A stretch of 64,000 bases of DNA, from the NCBI GenBank assembly GCA_016703105.1, contig JADJCS010000017.1, positions 62,001 to 126,000 of the forward strand, given 5' to 3'. The first letter of the stretch is position 1. Every line of letters starts with the position of its first letter. The position numbers and the translations under genes are program-made. Positions 54,382-62,509 of the stretch are shown piece after piece. The stretch is from Flavobacteriales bacterium. Its GTDB lineage: Bacteria; Bacteroidota; Bacteroidia; Flavobacteriales_F; PHOS-HE28. Under the pieces are notes generated by a model. The model ran no database searches and was not told the origin of the DNA. It saw only the letters and a list, made by a program, of their open reading frames with translations.

Positions 54382-57024
54382 ATGGAGATCGCGAAACGCT
54401 ACGACCCCTCCACCACGGAAAGCAAGTGGTACCAGTACTGGCTCGACAACGGCTACTTCCGCAGCGTGCCCGATGGCCGCGAACCCTACACCGTGGTGAT
54501 CCCGCCGCCGAACGTGACGGGCGTGCTGCACATGGGGCACATGCTTAACAATACCATCCAGGATGTGCTCGTGCGCCGCGCGCGCATGCAAGGCAAGAAC
54601 GCTTGCTGGGTGCCCGGGACCGATCACGCGAGCATCGCCACCGAAGCGAAAGTGGTTCGATTGCTTGCGGAACAAGGTATCAAGAAGAGCGCTATCGGCC
54701 GCGAGAAGTTTTTGGAGCATGCGCACGCGTGGAAGGACAAGTACGGCGGTGTGATCCTGGAGCAATTGAAGAAGCTCGGGGCCAGTTGCGATTGGGACCG
54801 CACACGCTTCACCATGGAGCCGAAGTTGAGCGAAGCCGTGCTCGATGTCTTCATCGACCTGCACAAGAAAGGCCTGGTCTACCGTGGCCAGCGCATGGTG
54901 AACTGGGACCCGGTGGCGCTTACCGCGGTGAGCGATGAAGAGGTGGTCCACAAGGAAGTGAACTCACGCCTCTTCCATGTGCGCTATGCCGTGGAAGGGG
55001 AGCAGGATGCGTGGGTGACCATCGCAACCACTCGCCCCGAAACGATCCTTGGCGATAGTGCCGTGGCCGTTCATCCTGAAGATGAACGCTACGCGCACCT
55101 TAAAGGCCAGCGTGTATTTGTGCCGTTGATCGGCCGCAGCATGCCCATCATCTTCGATGAGTACGTGGAGCGCGAGTTCGGTACCGGCGCGCTGAAAGTG
55201 ACGCCCGCGCACGACGTGAACGACTACGAGCTGGGCAAGAAGCACAAGCTGGAGACCATCGACATCCTTGAGGCGAACGGCACCATGAGCGCTGCCGCGC
55301 AGCTCTACGTGGGCGATGACCGCTTCGCTGCACGCAAGAAGATCGTGAAGGAGCTCGAAGAGAAAGGCCACTTGGTCAAGATCGAGGACATCAAGAACAA
55401 GGTGGGCTACAGCGAGCGCACCGATGCGGTGATCGAGCCGCGACTTTCGCTCCAGTGGTTCGTGAAGATGAGCGAGCTGGCCAAGCCCGCGCTGGAAGTC
55501 GTGCTTGATGGCCGTGTGAAACTGCATCCGCAGAAATTCACGAACACCTACAAGTACTGGATGGAGAACGTGCGCGACTGGTGCATCAGCCGCCAGTTGT
55601 GGTGGGGGCAGCAGATACCGGCGTGGTACAACCATGCGGGCGATGCGGCGGTGTGCAAGACCGAAGCGGAAGCCATCGCGCAGTTCAAGGCCGCTGGCCA
55701 AAGCATCAACGGCATCAAGCAGGACGAGGACGTCGTGGACACCTGGTTCAGCAGCTGGCTTTGGCCCATCAGCGTGTTCGATGGTTTCGAGAACCCGGAC
55801 AACGCCGACATCAAGTACTACTACCCCACGAACGACCTGGTCACCGCACCGGAGATCCTCTTCTTCTGGGTGGCGCGCATGATCATGGCCGGCTTGGAGT
55901 ACCGCGATGAAGTGCCGTTCAAGAACGTGTACCTCACCGGCATCGTGCGCGACAAGCAGGGCCGGAAGATGAGCAAGAGCTTGGGCAACAGCCCCGACCC
56001 GCTGGAGCTGATCGAGAAGTTCGGCGCCGATGGCGTGCGCGTGGGCATGCTGCTCACCTCCCCCGCGGGCAATGATCTGCCGTACGACGATTCGCTCTGC
56101 GAACAGGGCCGCAACTTCAGCAACAAGATCTGGAACGCGTTCCGCTTGGTGAAGGGCTTCACGGTCGATGACAGGTCACAACCCGCCAGCAATGCCGCCG
56201 CCTGCGCGTGGATGCGTTCACGCGTTGAGCGTGCCACCAAAGAGATCGACGCGCTCTACGCGCAGTTCCGCATCAGCGAGGCGCTCATGGCCACCTACAA
56301 GCTGATCTGGGATGACCTGTGCAGCTGGTACCTCGAGAGCATCAAGCCTCCGTTCATCAAGAACGCCGAGGGCGAGGGCGTTGCCGAACCGATCGATCGC
56401 GCGACCTACGATGCGACCATCGCCGTCTTCGAGGACGTGATGAAGTTGCTGCATCCCTTCATGCCCTTCCTCACGGAGGAATTATGGAGCCACCTGAACG
56501 AACGCAAAGGCCCGAAGGACGCGCTGATCATCGCCCCATGGCCGAAGAGCGGTGCGGGTGATGCGAAGCTCGAAGCGGAAGTGCAACACGCGTTCGACCT
56601 CGTGACGGCGGTGCGCAACATGCGCAACGAGCGCGGTATGAGCCCGAAGGAAGCCTTCGAACTACAGGTGAAAGGTTCAACGCTGCTGAGCGCCGCGACC
56701 ATTGCGCTCGTGAGCAAACTGGCCAACGTTCCAGCCATCAACACGGTTTCTGCTCCCAGCGAAGGTTCTATCACTTTCCTCGTCGGTACCACCGAATACG
56801 CGGTGAACCTGGGAGGTGACCTTGACACCGATGCCGAAGTGAAGAAGGCCGAAGAAGAACTCGGCTACCTGCGCGGCTTCCTCACCAGCGTGGACAAGAA
56901 GCTCTCGAACGAACGGTTCGTTGCTGGGGCGCCGCCACAAGTGCTGGAGAACGAGCGCAAGAAGAAGGCGGACGCCGAAGCGAAGATCAAGGCGTTGGAG
57001 GAGCGGCTCACGGTTTTGAAATAG
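54382..57024 (+). CDS. valS: Valine-tRNA ligase
   Basis: 880 residues, typical for Bacteroidota. ValRS charges tRNA-Val and edits mischarged threonine. The HIGH-type signature is HMGH in PNVTGVLHMGHMLNN (residues about 44-58), and the KMSKS loop is GRKMSKSLGNSPDP near residue 530. The editing (CP1) domain contains TIATTRPETILGDSAVAVHP, the anticodon-binding domain follows, and the C-terminal coiled coil (EVKKAEEELGYLRGF to AKIKALEERLTVLK) is complete. It starts an operon with the exopolyphosphatase and two envelope genes. The ATG is preceded 7 bases by TACTTTCG. Confidence 0.98.
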   Translation: MEIAKRYDPSTTESKWYQYWLDNGYFRSVPDGREPYTVVIPPPNVTGVLHMGHMLNNTIQDVLVRRARMQGKNACWVPGTDHASIATEAKVVRLLAEQGIKKSAIGREKFLEHAHAWKDKYGGVILEQLKKLGASCDWDRTRFTMEPKLSEAVLDVFIDLHKKGLVYRGQRMVNWDPVALTAVSDEEVVHKEVNSRLFHVRYAVEGEQDAWVTIATTRPETILGDSAVAVHPEDERYAHLKGQRVFVPLIGRSMPIIFDEYVEREFGTGALKVTPAHDVNDYELGKKHKLETIDILEANGTMSAAAQLYVGDDRFAARKKIVKELEEKGHLVKIEDIKNKVGYSERTDAVIEPRLSLQWFVKMSELAKPALEVVLDGRVKLHPQKFTNTYKYWMENVRDWCISRQLWWGQQIPAWYNHAGDAAVCKTEAEAIAQFKAAGQSINGIKQDEDVVDTWFSSWLWPISVFDGFENPDNADIKYYYPTNDLVTAPEILFFWVARMIMAGLEYRDEVPFKNVYLTGIVRDKQGRKMSKSLGNSPDPLELIEKFGADGVRVGMLLTSPAGNDLPYDDSLCEQGRNFSNKIWNAFRLVKGFTVDDRSQPASNAAACAWMRSRVERATKEIDALYAQFRISEALMATYKLIWDDLCSWYLESIKPPFIKNAEGEGVAEPIDRATYDATIAVFEDVMKLLHPFMPFLTEELWSHLNERKGPKDALIIAPWPKSGAGDAKLEAEVQHAFDLVTAVRNMRNERGMSPKEAFELQVKGSTLLSAATIALVSKLANVPAINTVSAPSEGSITFLVGTTEYAVNLGGDLDTDAEVKKAEEELGYLRGFLTSVDKKLSNERFVAGAPPQVLENERKKKADAEAKIKALEERLTVLK

Positions 57025-57047
57025 ACCGGAAGCTCCCGGCTCGGAGC

Positions 57048-57055
57048 TACCTTCG
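57048..57055 (+). promoter_or_regulatory. Probable -7 promoter box of the exopolyphosphatase gene, TACCTTCG
   Basis: TACCTTCG followed by CTCC and then ATC, the same arrangement as TACCTTCG-CCGC-ATG in rpe. It lies 24 bases after the valS stop. Confidence 0.4.
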
Positions 57056-57059
57056 CTCC

Positions 57060-57995
57060 ATCGACCGCGACCTCACATATGCCGCCATCGACATCGGGTC
57101 CAACGCCGTTCGTTTGCTCATCGGCGAAGTGATCGAGCGCGACGACCATCCGATCATCAAGAAACAGACGCTGGTGCGCGTGCCGATCCGTTTGGGCGAG
57201 GACGTGTTCGACAGCGGCGCGATCGGGAACGCCAAGCGCGACTACCTCATCAAGAGCTTGAAGGCCTTCCGCCTGTTAACGGAGGTCTATGGGTTGAGCT
57301 ACATGCGGTGCTGCGCCACCAGCGCCATGCGCGAAGCGACGAACAGCGACGAGATCCGAGCGCGGATGGAGATCGAGAGCGGTGTGTACATCGAAGTGAT
57401 CACCGGCAAGATCGAAGCGGATCTGATCTACAACACCTTCTGGACGCAGGACCTGCTGAAGGACCGCAACTACCTCTACATCGATGTCGGCGGCGGCAGC
57501 ACGGAACTCACCTGGTTGGAAAAGGGCAAGCGGGTCAAGAGCGCGAGCTTCAAGGTGGGCACCGTGCGCATGCTGGCGGGAAAAGTCGAGCCGCACGTAT
57601 GGAACGAGGTGGAATCCTTCCTGAACGAGTTGCGCGAGGAGCACGGTGAACTGCTCGCTATCGGAACCGGCGGCAACATCAATAGGATCTTCAAAGAGGC
57701 GGCCAAGCCCTTCGGTGAGCCCCTGTCCTTGTCCGAGATCCACGAGCAGCGCGAACGCATCGCGAGCTACAGTTTCGAGGACCGGGTGAAGGTCCTGCGT
57801 CTACGTCCGGACCGCGCGGACGTGGTGATCCCTGCGGCGGACATCTTCCTGCACATCATCGAATACGCGAACATCGAGGAGATCTTTGTGCCGAAGGTGG
57901 GCTTGGCGGACGGTATCATCTACGACCTGTACATGAAGCAGTATGGACATAAGCGCTACGCGGTGCACGATCGGCCCGAAGTGCCAGTTGCTTGA
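57060..57995 (+). CDS. ppx: Exopolyphosphatase / guanosine pentaphosphatase family protein, probable ATC start
   Basis: 311 residues if translation starts at ATC (57060). The first conventional start, a TTG at 57114, would cut off the first phosphate loop, YAAIDIGSNAVRLLIGE, which is essential in the ASKHA fold; the frame has no ATG, GTG or TTG before it. The codons ATC GAC CGC GAC lie 4 bases after a TACCTTCG box. Other family motifs: CATSAMREATNSDE, EADLIYNTF, the second phosphate loop YIDVGGGSTELTWLE, VGTVRML and AIGTGGNINRI. Ppx/GppA enzymes remove phosphates from polyphosphate or pppGpp. It follows valS and is 1 base from the next gene. Confidence 0.85.
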   Translation: MDRDLTYAAIDIGSNAVRLLIGEVIERDDHPIIKKQTLVRVPIRLGEDVFDSGAIGNAKRDYLIKSLKAFRLLTEVYGLSYMRCCATSAMREATNSDEIRARMEIESGVYIEVITGKIEADLIYNTFWTQDLLKDRNYLYIDVGGGSTELTWLEKGKRVKSASFKVGTVRMLAGKVEPHVWNEVESFLNELREEHGELLAIGTGGNINRIFKEAAKPFGEPLSLSEIHEQRERIASYSFEDRVKVLRLRPDRADVVIPAADIFLHIIEYANIEEIFVPKVGLADGIIYDLYMKQYGHKRYAVHDRPEVPVA

Positions 57996-57996
57996 G

Positions 57997-59070
57997 ATGC
58001 GTCGTCTGTTCACCGGTCTCGCCTTCGCTTTTCCACTTGTCGGCGTGTGTGCCGATCCCCCCTGGAGCGTGGGTGCGCGGGCGTCCTACGGTTTTCTCTG
58101 GCCCCACCGGCCGAGCAGTTGGATCCTGGTGGAGGACCACAGCGCCGCTGCGGAGATCTTCGTGGAGCGTGAACTACGGGCCGAACATGGCTGGCAGCGG
58201 GATTACCTCGGACCCAGCTATGGCTTCGCTTTTCTCTATGCCGGCATGGGCAACCCGCAGCGGATCGGAGCCGCGATGCGCTTCGTGCCGTATCTGCATC
58301 TGCCGTTCACGCGGGGTCAGCGTTCCTCCCTCGGCATGCAAGTGGGTTGGGGCATCGGCTTCGTCGAGAAGCCCTACGATCGCACAGAGAACAACAAGCA
58401 GATCGCCATCGGTTCACAACTGAACGGCTCCATGCATCTCATGCTGCAGTATCGGCTGCGGCTGGGGCGAACGCTATTGAGCACGGGCCTGGCCATCGAT
58501 CATTGGAGCAATGGGTCCGTCGCGCTCCCGAACCTGGGTCTGAACCTCATTACCGCGAATTTGGGCGTCGGCTATGCACTAGGTGAAGTACAACCGTACG
58601 TGCATGTGGCGGACACGACGATACTGCCGAGGCCGCGACGGGAGCAAACGGTGGTCGCAGCGTTCGGTATCAATGAAACGGCGCGACCATTGAGCGGGCA
58701 GCACAGCGTTTTCGTCGTGACGGGCCAGGTGCAGTGGCGGCTCACGCGGAAGTCATCCGTGGCCACGGGTATCGATCTCTTCAACAAAGGCACCCTCGCC
58801 ACACTGCATCCTGAGTTGGAGGAGCAGAGCCGTCTTTCGTACACGCAGTTCGGTGTGCATGGTGGCTATGCGCTTGGCCTTGGGCGCGGCGAAATGATGT
58901 TCCAGATCGGTATGTACGCCTACTCTCCTGTGCCCGATGAATCGCTCTTCTTCCATCGCGTTGGGCTGCGCTATCGTTTCGGCAAGCATCTCGTGGCACA
59001 TGTGGCGTTGAAGACCCCCTCTGCCGTGGCCGATCACTGGGAATTCGGACTGGGCTACCGATGGAACTGA
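57997..59070 (+). CDS. Acyloxyacyl hydrolase / PagL-like lipid A deacylase
   Basis: 357 residues from the ATG at 57997, one base after the ppx stop; a signal peptide (MRRLFTGLAFAFPLVGVCAD) supports it. A beta-barrel outer-membrane protein. The PagL active-site motif is GLAIDHWSNGS with His169 and Ser171, followed by PNLGLNL. In PagL an acidic residue 12 positions after the Ser completes the triad; here that position is Asn183, as I recall is common in Bacteroidota members. It would remove the 3-acyl chain from lipid A in the outer membrane. The last strand is HWEFGLGYRWN. The downstream lipoprotein gene overlaps by 10 bases. Confidence 0.82.
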   Translation: MRRLFTGLAFAFPLVGVCADPPWSVGARASYGFLWPHRPSSWILVEDHSAAAEIFVERELRAEHGWQRDYLGPSYGFAFLYAGMGNPQRIGAAMRFVPYLHLPFTRGQRSSLGMQVGWGIGFVEKPYDRTENNKQIAIGSQLNGSMHLMLQYRLRLGRTLLSTGLAIDHWSNGSVALPNLGLNLITANLGVGYALGEVQPYVHVADTTILPRPRREQTVVAAFGINETARPLSGQHSVFVVTGQVQWRLTRKSSVATGIDLFNKGTLATLHPELEEQSRLSYTQFGVHGGYALGLGRGEMMFQIGMYAYSPVPDESLFFHRVGLRYRFGKHLVAHVALKTPSAVADHWEFGLGYRWN

Positions 59071-59798
59071 AACACATCCTTCCTTTCATGGTGTTGCTTC
59101 TCTGCGCCTGCCAGCGGGAGCAATGGGACGATTGCATCACCAGCACGGGTCCCGATTCCGAGGAAGTGCGCACGCCCGGCGTCTTCAGCACCGTTGATCT
59201 CGACGACCGTATCGATCTGGTGTTGGAGGAAATGCAAAGCGGGACGGTCGCTGTGGAAGCGGGCGAAAACCTGATCGATCAGGTGAGCACCGACGTGCGC
59301 GATGGCGTGCTCGAGATCCGCAATGAGAACAAGTGCAACTGGGTGCGCAGTTTCAAACCACGGATCACGGTGAAGGTGCCCCTGGCCGATGTGGCGAAGC
59401 TGGTACTGCGCGGCACGGGCAATGTGCGTTGCACCGATACCATTGTGCGTGATGTCTTTCTGTTGGACCAGTGGGGTGCGCAAGGGACCACCGAGCTCAC
59501 GCTCGATGTCGGCCGCGTGGACATCGGCTTGCACACCGGCGCCGGGGACGTGGTCCTGCATGGCCGGTGCAGGGAACAAGCCAACTTGTACAATGGCATC
59601 ATGGGCCCGATCGATGCCTCGGACATGCGTGCGCGCTTCGTGAACGTGAACAACAGCGGCATCACGGACATACGGTGCTGGGCCGATGAGGGCCTCAACG
59701 CGCAGATCTATGATGTGGGTGATGTTTACTACCGCGGTGACCCGCCCACGTTGCAAAGCCAGATCACGGGGAGCGGGGAGTTGATCAAGGTGGAGTAA
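59061..59798 (+). CDS. DUF2807 (GIN-domain) lipoprotein
   Basis: 245 residues. The N-terminus MELKHILPFMVLLLCAC carries a lipobox (LLCAC), so it is a membrane-anchored lipoprotein. The rest is a right-handed beta-helix-like DUF2807 domain: FSTVDLDDRIDLVLEE, VEAGENLIDQV, GVLEIRNENKC, KVPLADVAKLVLRGTG, LHTGAGDVVLHG, YNGIMGPIDASDM, YDVGDVYYRGDP and a closing ITGSGELIKVE. Proteins with this domain are common in Bacteroidota and poorly understood. It overlaps the PagL-like gene by 10 bases, so the two are translationally coupled. Confidence 0.88.
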   Translation: MELKHILPFMVLLLCACQREQWDDCITSTGPDSEEVRTPGVFSTVDLDDRIDLVLEEMQSGTVAVEAGENLIDQVSTDVRDGVLEIRNENKCNWVRSFKPRITVKVPLADVAKLVLRGTGNVRCTDTIVRDVFLLDQWGAQGTTELTLDVGRVDIGLHTGAGDVVLHGRCREQANLYNGIMGPIDASDMRARFVNVNNSGITDIRCWADEGLNAQIYDVGDVYYRGDPPTLQSQITGSGELIKVE

Positions 59799-59806
59799 GT
59801 GTGCCG

Positions 59807-59830
59807 CCAGGTGTAGCTATCACCACCTGG
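59807..59830. terminator. Possible hairpin between convergent genes
   Basis: CCAGGTG (59807-59813) and CACCTGG (59824-59830) form a 7-bp stem with a 10-base loop, between the DUF2807 gene stop and the stop of the convergent gene at 59834. No T-tract follows on either strand, so its role as a terminator is doubtful. Confidence 0.35.
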
Positions 59831-59833
59831 GGA

Positions 59834-60175
59834 TCATCGTTCTTCGGTTGGTGCTGGATATGCCGCTTGAAAAGTATCAATGTCCGGACCATGTAAGTCC
59901 GGTGATCTGCTGATCCAGGCCTCTACCTCGTCTTCTGGCCAAGGACGCAATCCATGTTCTTTGACCTTGTCGATGACTTTGTCGATGTGTCTTTGCACCA
60001 TGCGTTGACCAGAGAACCATCGATAAGGAGCGTACCGAGCGATGTGGATCGCGCCGCAATGCCATTCGATTAACCTAAAGTCGAAAATGCTCGCCGTAAG
60101 GTCTTCTTCCATCTTTCTCAGCAATGCGATATCACGCTTGCCATCGCTCCGTCGCATAGGAGTGAAGTACACCAT
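59834..60175 (-). CDS. Small hypothetical protein
   Basis: 113 residues, no signal peptide or membrane segment. It has a Trp/His-containing middle (IEWHCGAIHIARYAPYRWF) and an acidic C-terminal part (WPEDEVEAWISRSP). I do not recognise a family. The local base composition is lower in GC than the neighbouring genes, as is that of the next gene, which may point to recent acquisition of both. It is convergent with the DUF2807 gene. Confidence 0.5.
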   Translation of the reverse strand: MVYFTPMRRSDGKRDIALLRKMEEDLTASIFDFRLIEWHCGAIHIARYAPYRWFSGQRMVQRHIDKVIDKVKEHGLRPWPEDEVEAWISRSPDLHGPDIDTFQAAYPAPTEER

Positions 60176-60229
60176 GACACATAGGTCGGGACCTTGTCTA
60201 TAAGAGAAGCGACTTTCGGGGTTGATGAA

Positions 60230-60538
60230 CTACTGCATGAAGTAGGCCTTGTAGATCCCCTTCAAGCCCCAGTATTTTTCACGCTGCTCTACTGTCATTC
60301 CAACTGATTGCAACCAGGCCAGGCGTTTTCCCGTGATGGCTTTCCGATGCATTGAGTAAGACCAGACGATCGTGGCAACCATTCCGACTCCGATCAAGGG
60401 GTAGACCCAAGGGGGCAACGGCCGGCCACTTCTGGTCAGGTGAATGTCATAGACGGCAAGTGCGAAAAACGCTGCCGAAACGGCCACAGCGGTTATGATA
60501 CTAAACTTCACTCGATAGCGTGGTTTTGTCTTGATCAC
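60230..60538 (-). CDS. Small protein with two predicted transmembrane helices
   Basis: 102 residues. Two hydrophobic helices, FSIITAVAVSAAFFALAVY and VYPLIGVGMVATIVWSY, are joined by a short charged loop, and a basic, aromatic-rich C-terminus (WGLKGIYKAYFMQ) follows. No family recognised. The gene is lower in GC than its surroundings. It is the gene just before the hypothetical protein at 59834 on the same strand, 54 bases away. Confidence 0.5.
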   Translation of the reverse strand: MIKTKPRYRVKFSIITAVAVSAAFFALAVYDIHLTRSGRPLPPWVYPLIGVGMVATIVWSYSMHRKAITGKRLAWLQSVGMTVEQREKYWGLKGIYKAYFMQ

Positions 60539-60573
60539 TCAAGCGGGTGTTGGTCATTATTTCCTAGACGCGT

Positions 60574-62472
60574 TCATAATCGGCCCGCCTTGATCTCTTC
60601 CACTACCGCAGGGTCGAGCAATGTGGTCGTATCACCCAAGTTGCTCATCTCGCCTTCCGCCACCTTGCGCAGGATGCGCCGCATGATCTTGCCGCTACGT
60701 GTCTTGGGCAGGCCGGTGACGAATTGGATCTTGTCCGGCTTGGCGATCGGGCCGATCACCTTTGTCACGGTGGCAAGTATGGCCGCACGTGCTTGTTCCA
60801 CATCATCGATGCGGCGTTCGGCGATCACGTAAGCATAGATGCCCTGGCCTTTGATGTCGTGCGGATAGCCCACCACGGCGCTCTCGACCACGAACTCGCT
60901 TTCATTGATCGCGTTCTCGATCTCCGCCGTGCCGAAGCGGTGCCCGCTCACGTTGATCACATCGTCCACGCGCCCGATGATGCGGTAGCGGCCGTCGGCA
61001 TCGCGCCGCGCGCCATCGCCGGTGAAGTAGTAGCCCTTGTAGCTGCTGAAGTAGGTCTGGCGGCAGCGTTCATGATCGCCGTAGGTGGTGCGGATGATCG
61101 AGGGCCAGGGGAATCTGATCGCGAGCAATCCTTCCTGTTCGTTCTCCGCGATCTCCTTGCCATCGGCGGTGAGGAGCACGGGTTGCACACCGGGCAATGG
61201 CCAGGCCGCGTGGCTCGGCTTCTCGTCCGTGACACCCGCGAGCGAAGAGATCATGATCCCGCCGGTCTCGGTCTGCCACCAGGTGTCCACCAGCGCGCAA
61301 TGGCCTTTGCCGATATGGTCCTTGTACCAATGCCAGGCCTCTTCGTTGATCGGTTCCCCCACGCTGCCGATCACGCGCAGCGACGAAAGCGAATGTGGTT
61401 CCACAAAGCCAAGGCCTTGGGCCATCAGGCTGCGGATCGCGGTCGGCGCCGTGTAGAAGATGTGTACCTGGTGCTTGTCGATCACCTGCCAGAAGCGGCC
61501 GGCATCGGGGTAGGTAGGTATACCCTCGAACACCAAGCTGGTCGCGCCGGCGAGCAGCGGGCCGTAGATGATGTAAGAGTGGCCGGTGACCCAGCCGACA
61601 TCGGCGGTACACCAGAACACATCCTTCTCTTCGTATTGGAACACATTGCGGAAGGTGTAGTCGGTGTACACCATGTAGCCACCGCAGGTATGCACCACGC
61701 CCTTGGGTTTGCCCGTGCTGCCGCTGGTGTAGAGGATGAACAGCGGATCCTCGGCGTCCATCACTTCCGCAGGACAGTTCGCATCGACGTGCTTCAACTC
61801 CTCGTGCAGCCAGACATCGCGCCCGTCTTTCATCGCCACCGGATCGCCAGTGCGCTTCGTCACGATCACACGCTTCACATCGGGGCAGGTCGCGAGCGCT
61901 TCATCCACCACGCTTTTCACGGCGCCCTTCTTCGCGCCGCGCATCATGCCATCGCTGGTGAGCACGAACTCCGCGTTCGCGTCCTGGATCCGATCCGCGA
62001 TGCTCTGCGCGCTGAAGCCCGCGAACACCACGCTATGGATCGCGCCGATGCGGGCGCAACCGAGCACGGCGACCACCAACTCGGGGATCATCGGCATGTA
62101 GATGCAGACGCGATCGCCCTTCTTCACGCCGTTGCGCTTCAGCACGTTCGCGTAGCGGCACACGCGGTCGTGCAGCTCGCGGTAGGAGAGGCGTTGTGCG
62201 GCTTCGTTCGGATCGTTCGGCTCCCAGAGGATAGCGGTCTTTTCGCCGCGTGTTGCAAGGTGCCGGTCCAGGCAGTTCTCCGTGATGTTCAGCTTGCCAC
62301 CGAGGAACCACTTCACTTCCGGACCATCGAAGTTCCATTGCAGCACCTTGTCCCACTTCTTCTTCCAGGTGAAGGTCTCCGCTTGTGCGGCCCAGAAGGC
62401 TTCGGGGTCCTTCACGCTGGCGGCGTAGGCGGTTTCGTACTCCTGCTGCGTCAGGATGCGGCTCAATGTCAT
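60574..62472 (-). CDS. acs: Acetyl-CoA synthetase
   Basis: 632 residues. Acs activates acetate to acetyl-CoA through acetyl-AMP. AMP-binding motif FILYTSGSTGKPKGVVHT near residue 245, CTADVGWVTGHSYIIYGPL, the WWQTETGG motif, YFTGDGARRDADGRY with the hinge Asp in GRVDDVINVSGHRFGTAE, and the C-terminal PKTRSGKIMRRILR whose Lys is the catalytic residue that acetylation silences. It lets the organism use acetate. A box TACTTTTC lies 4 bases before the ATG. No neighbours of related function. Confidence 0.98.
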   Translation of the reverse strand: MTLSRILTQQEYETAYAASVKDPEAFWAAQAETFTWKKKWDKVLQWNFDGPEVKWFLGGKLNITENCLDRHLATRGEKTAILWEPNDPNEAAQRLSYRELHDRVCRYANVLKRNGVKKGDRVCIYMPMIPELVVAVLGCARIGAIHSVVFAGFSAQSIADRIQDANAEFVLTSDGMMRGAKKGAVKSVVDEALATCPDVKRVIVTKRTGDPVAMKDGRDVWLHEELKHVDANCPAEVMDAEDPLFILYTSGSTGKPKGVVHTCGGYMVYTDYTFRNVFQYEEKDVFWCTADVGWVTGHSYIIYGPLLAGATSLVFEGIPTYPDAGRFWQVIDKHQVHIFYTAPTAIRSLMAQGLGFVEPHSLSSLRVIGSVGEPINEEAWHWYKDHIGKGHCALVDTWWQTETGGIMISSLAGVTDEKPSHAAWPLPGVQPVLLTADGKEIAENEQEGLLAIRFPWPSIIRTTYGDHERCRQTYFSSYKGYYFTGDGARRDADGRYRIIGRVDDVINVSGHRFGTAEIENAINESEFVVESAVVGYPHDIKGQGIYAYVIAERRIDDVEQARAAILATVTKVIGPIAKPDKIQFVTGLPKTRSGKIMRRILRKVAEGEMSNLGDTTTLLDPAVVEEIKAGRL

Positions 62473-62476
62473 GCTG

Positions 62477-62484
62477 GAAAAGTA
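62477..62484 (-). promoter_or_regulatory. Possible -7 promoter box of acs, TACTTTTC
   Basis: TACTTTTC on the minus strand, one base off TAnnTTTG, ends 4 bases before the acs ATG. No -33 element was recognised. Confidence 0.35.
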
Positions 62485-62509
62485 GCACGCACCTGCCGAA
62501 CGTGGGGCA

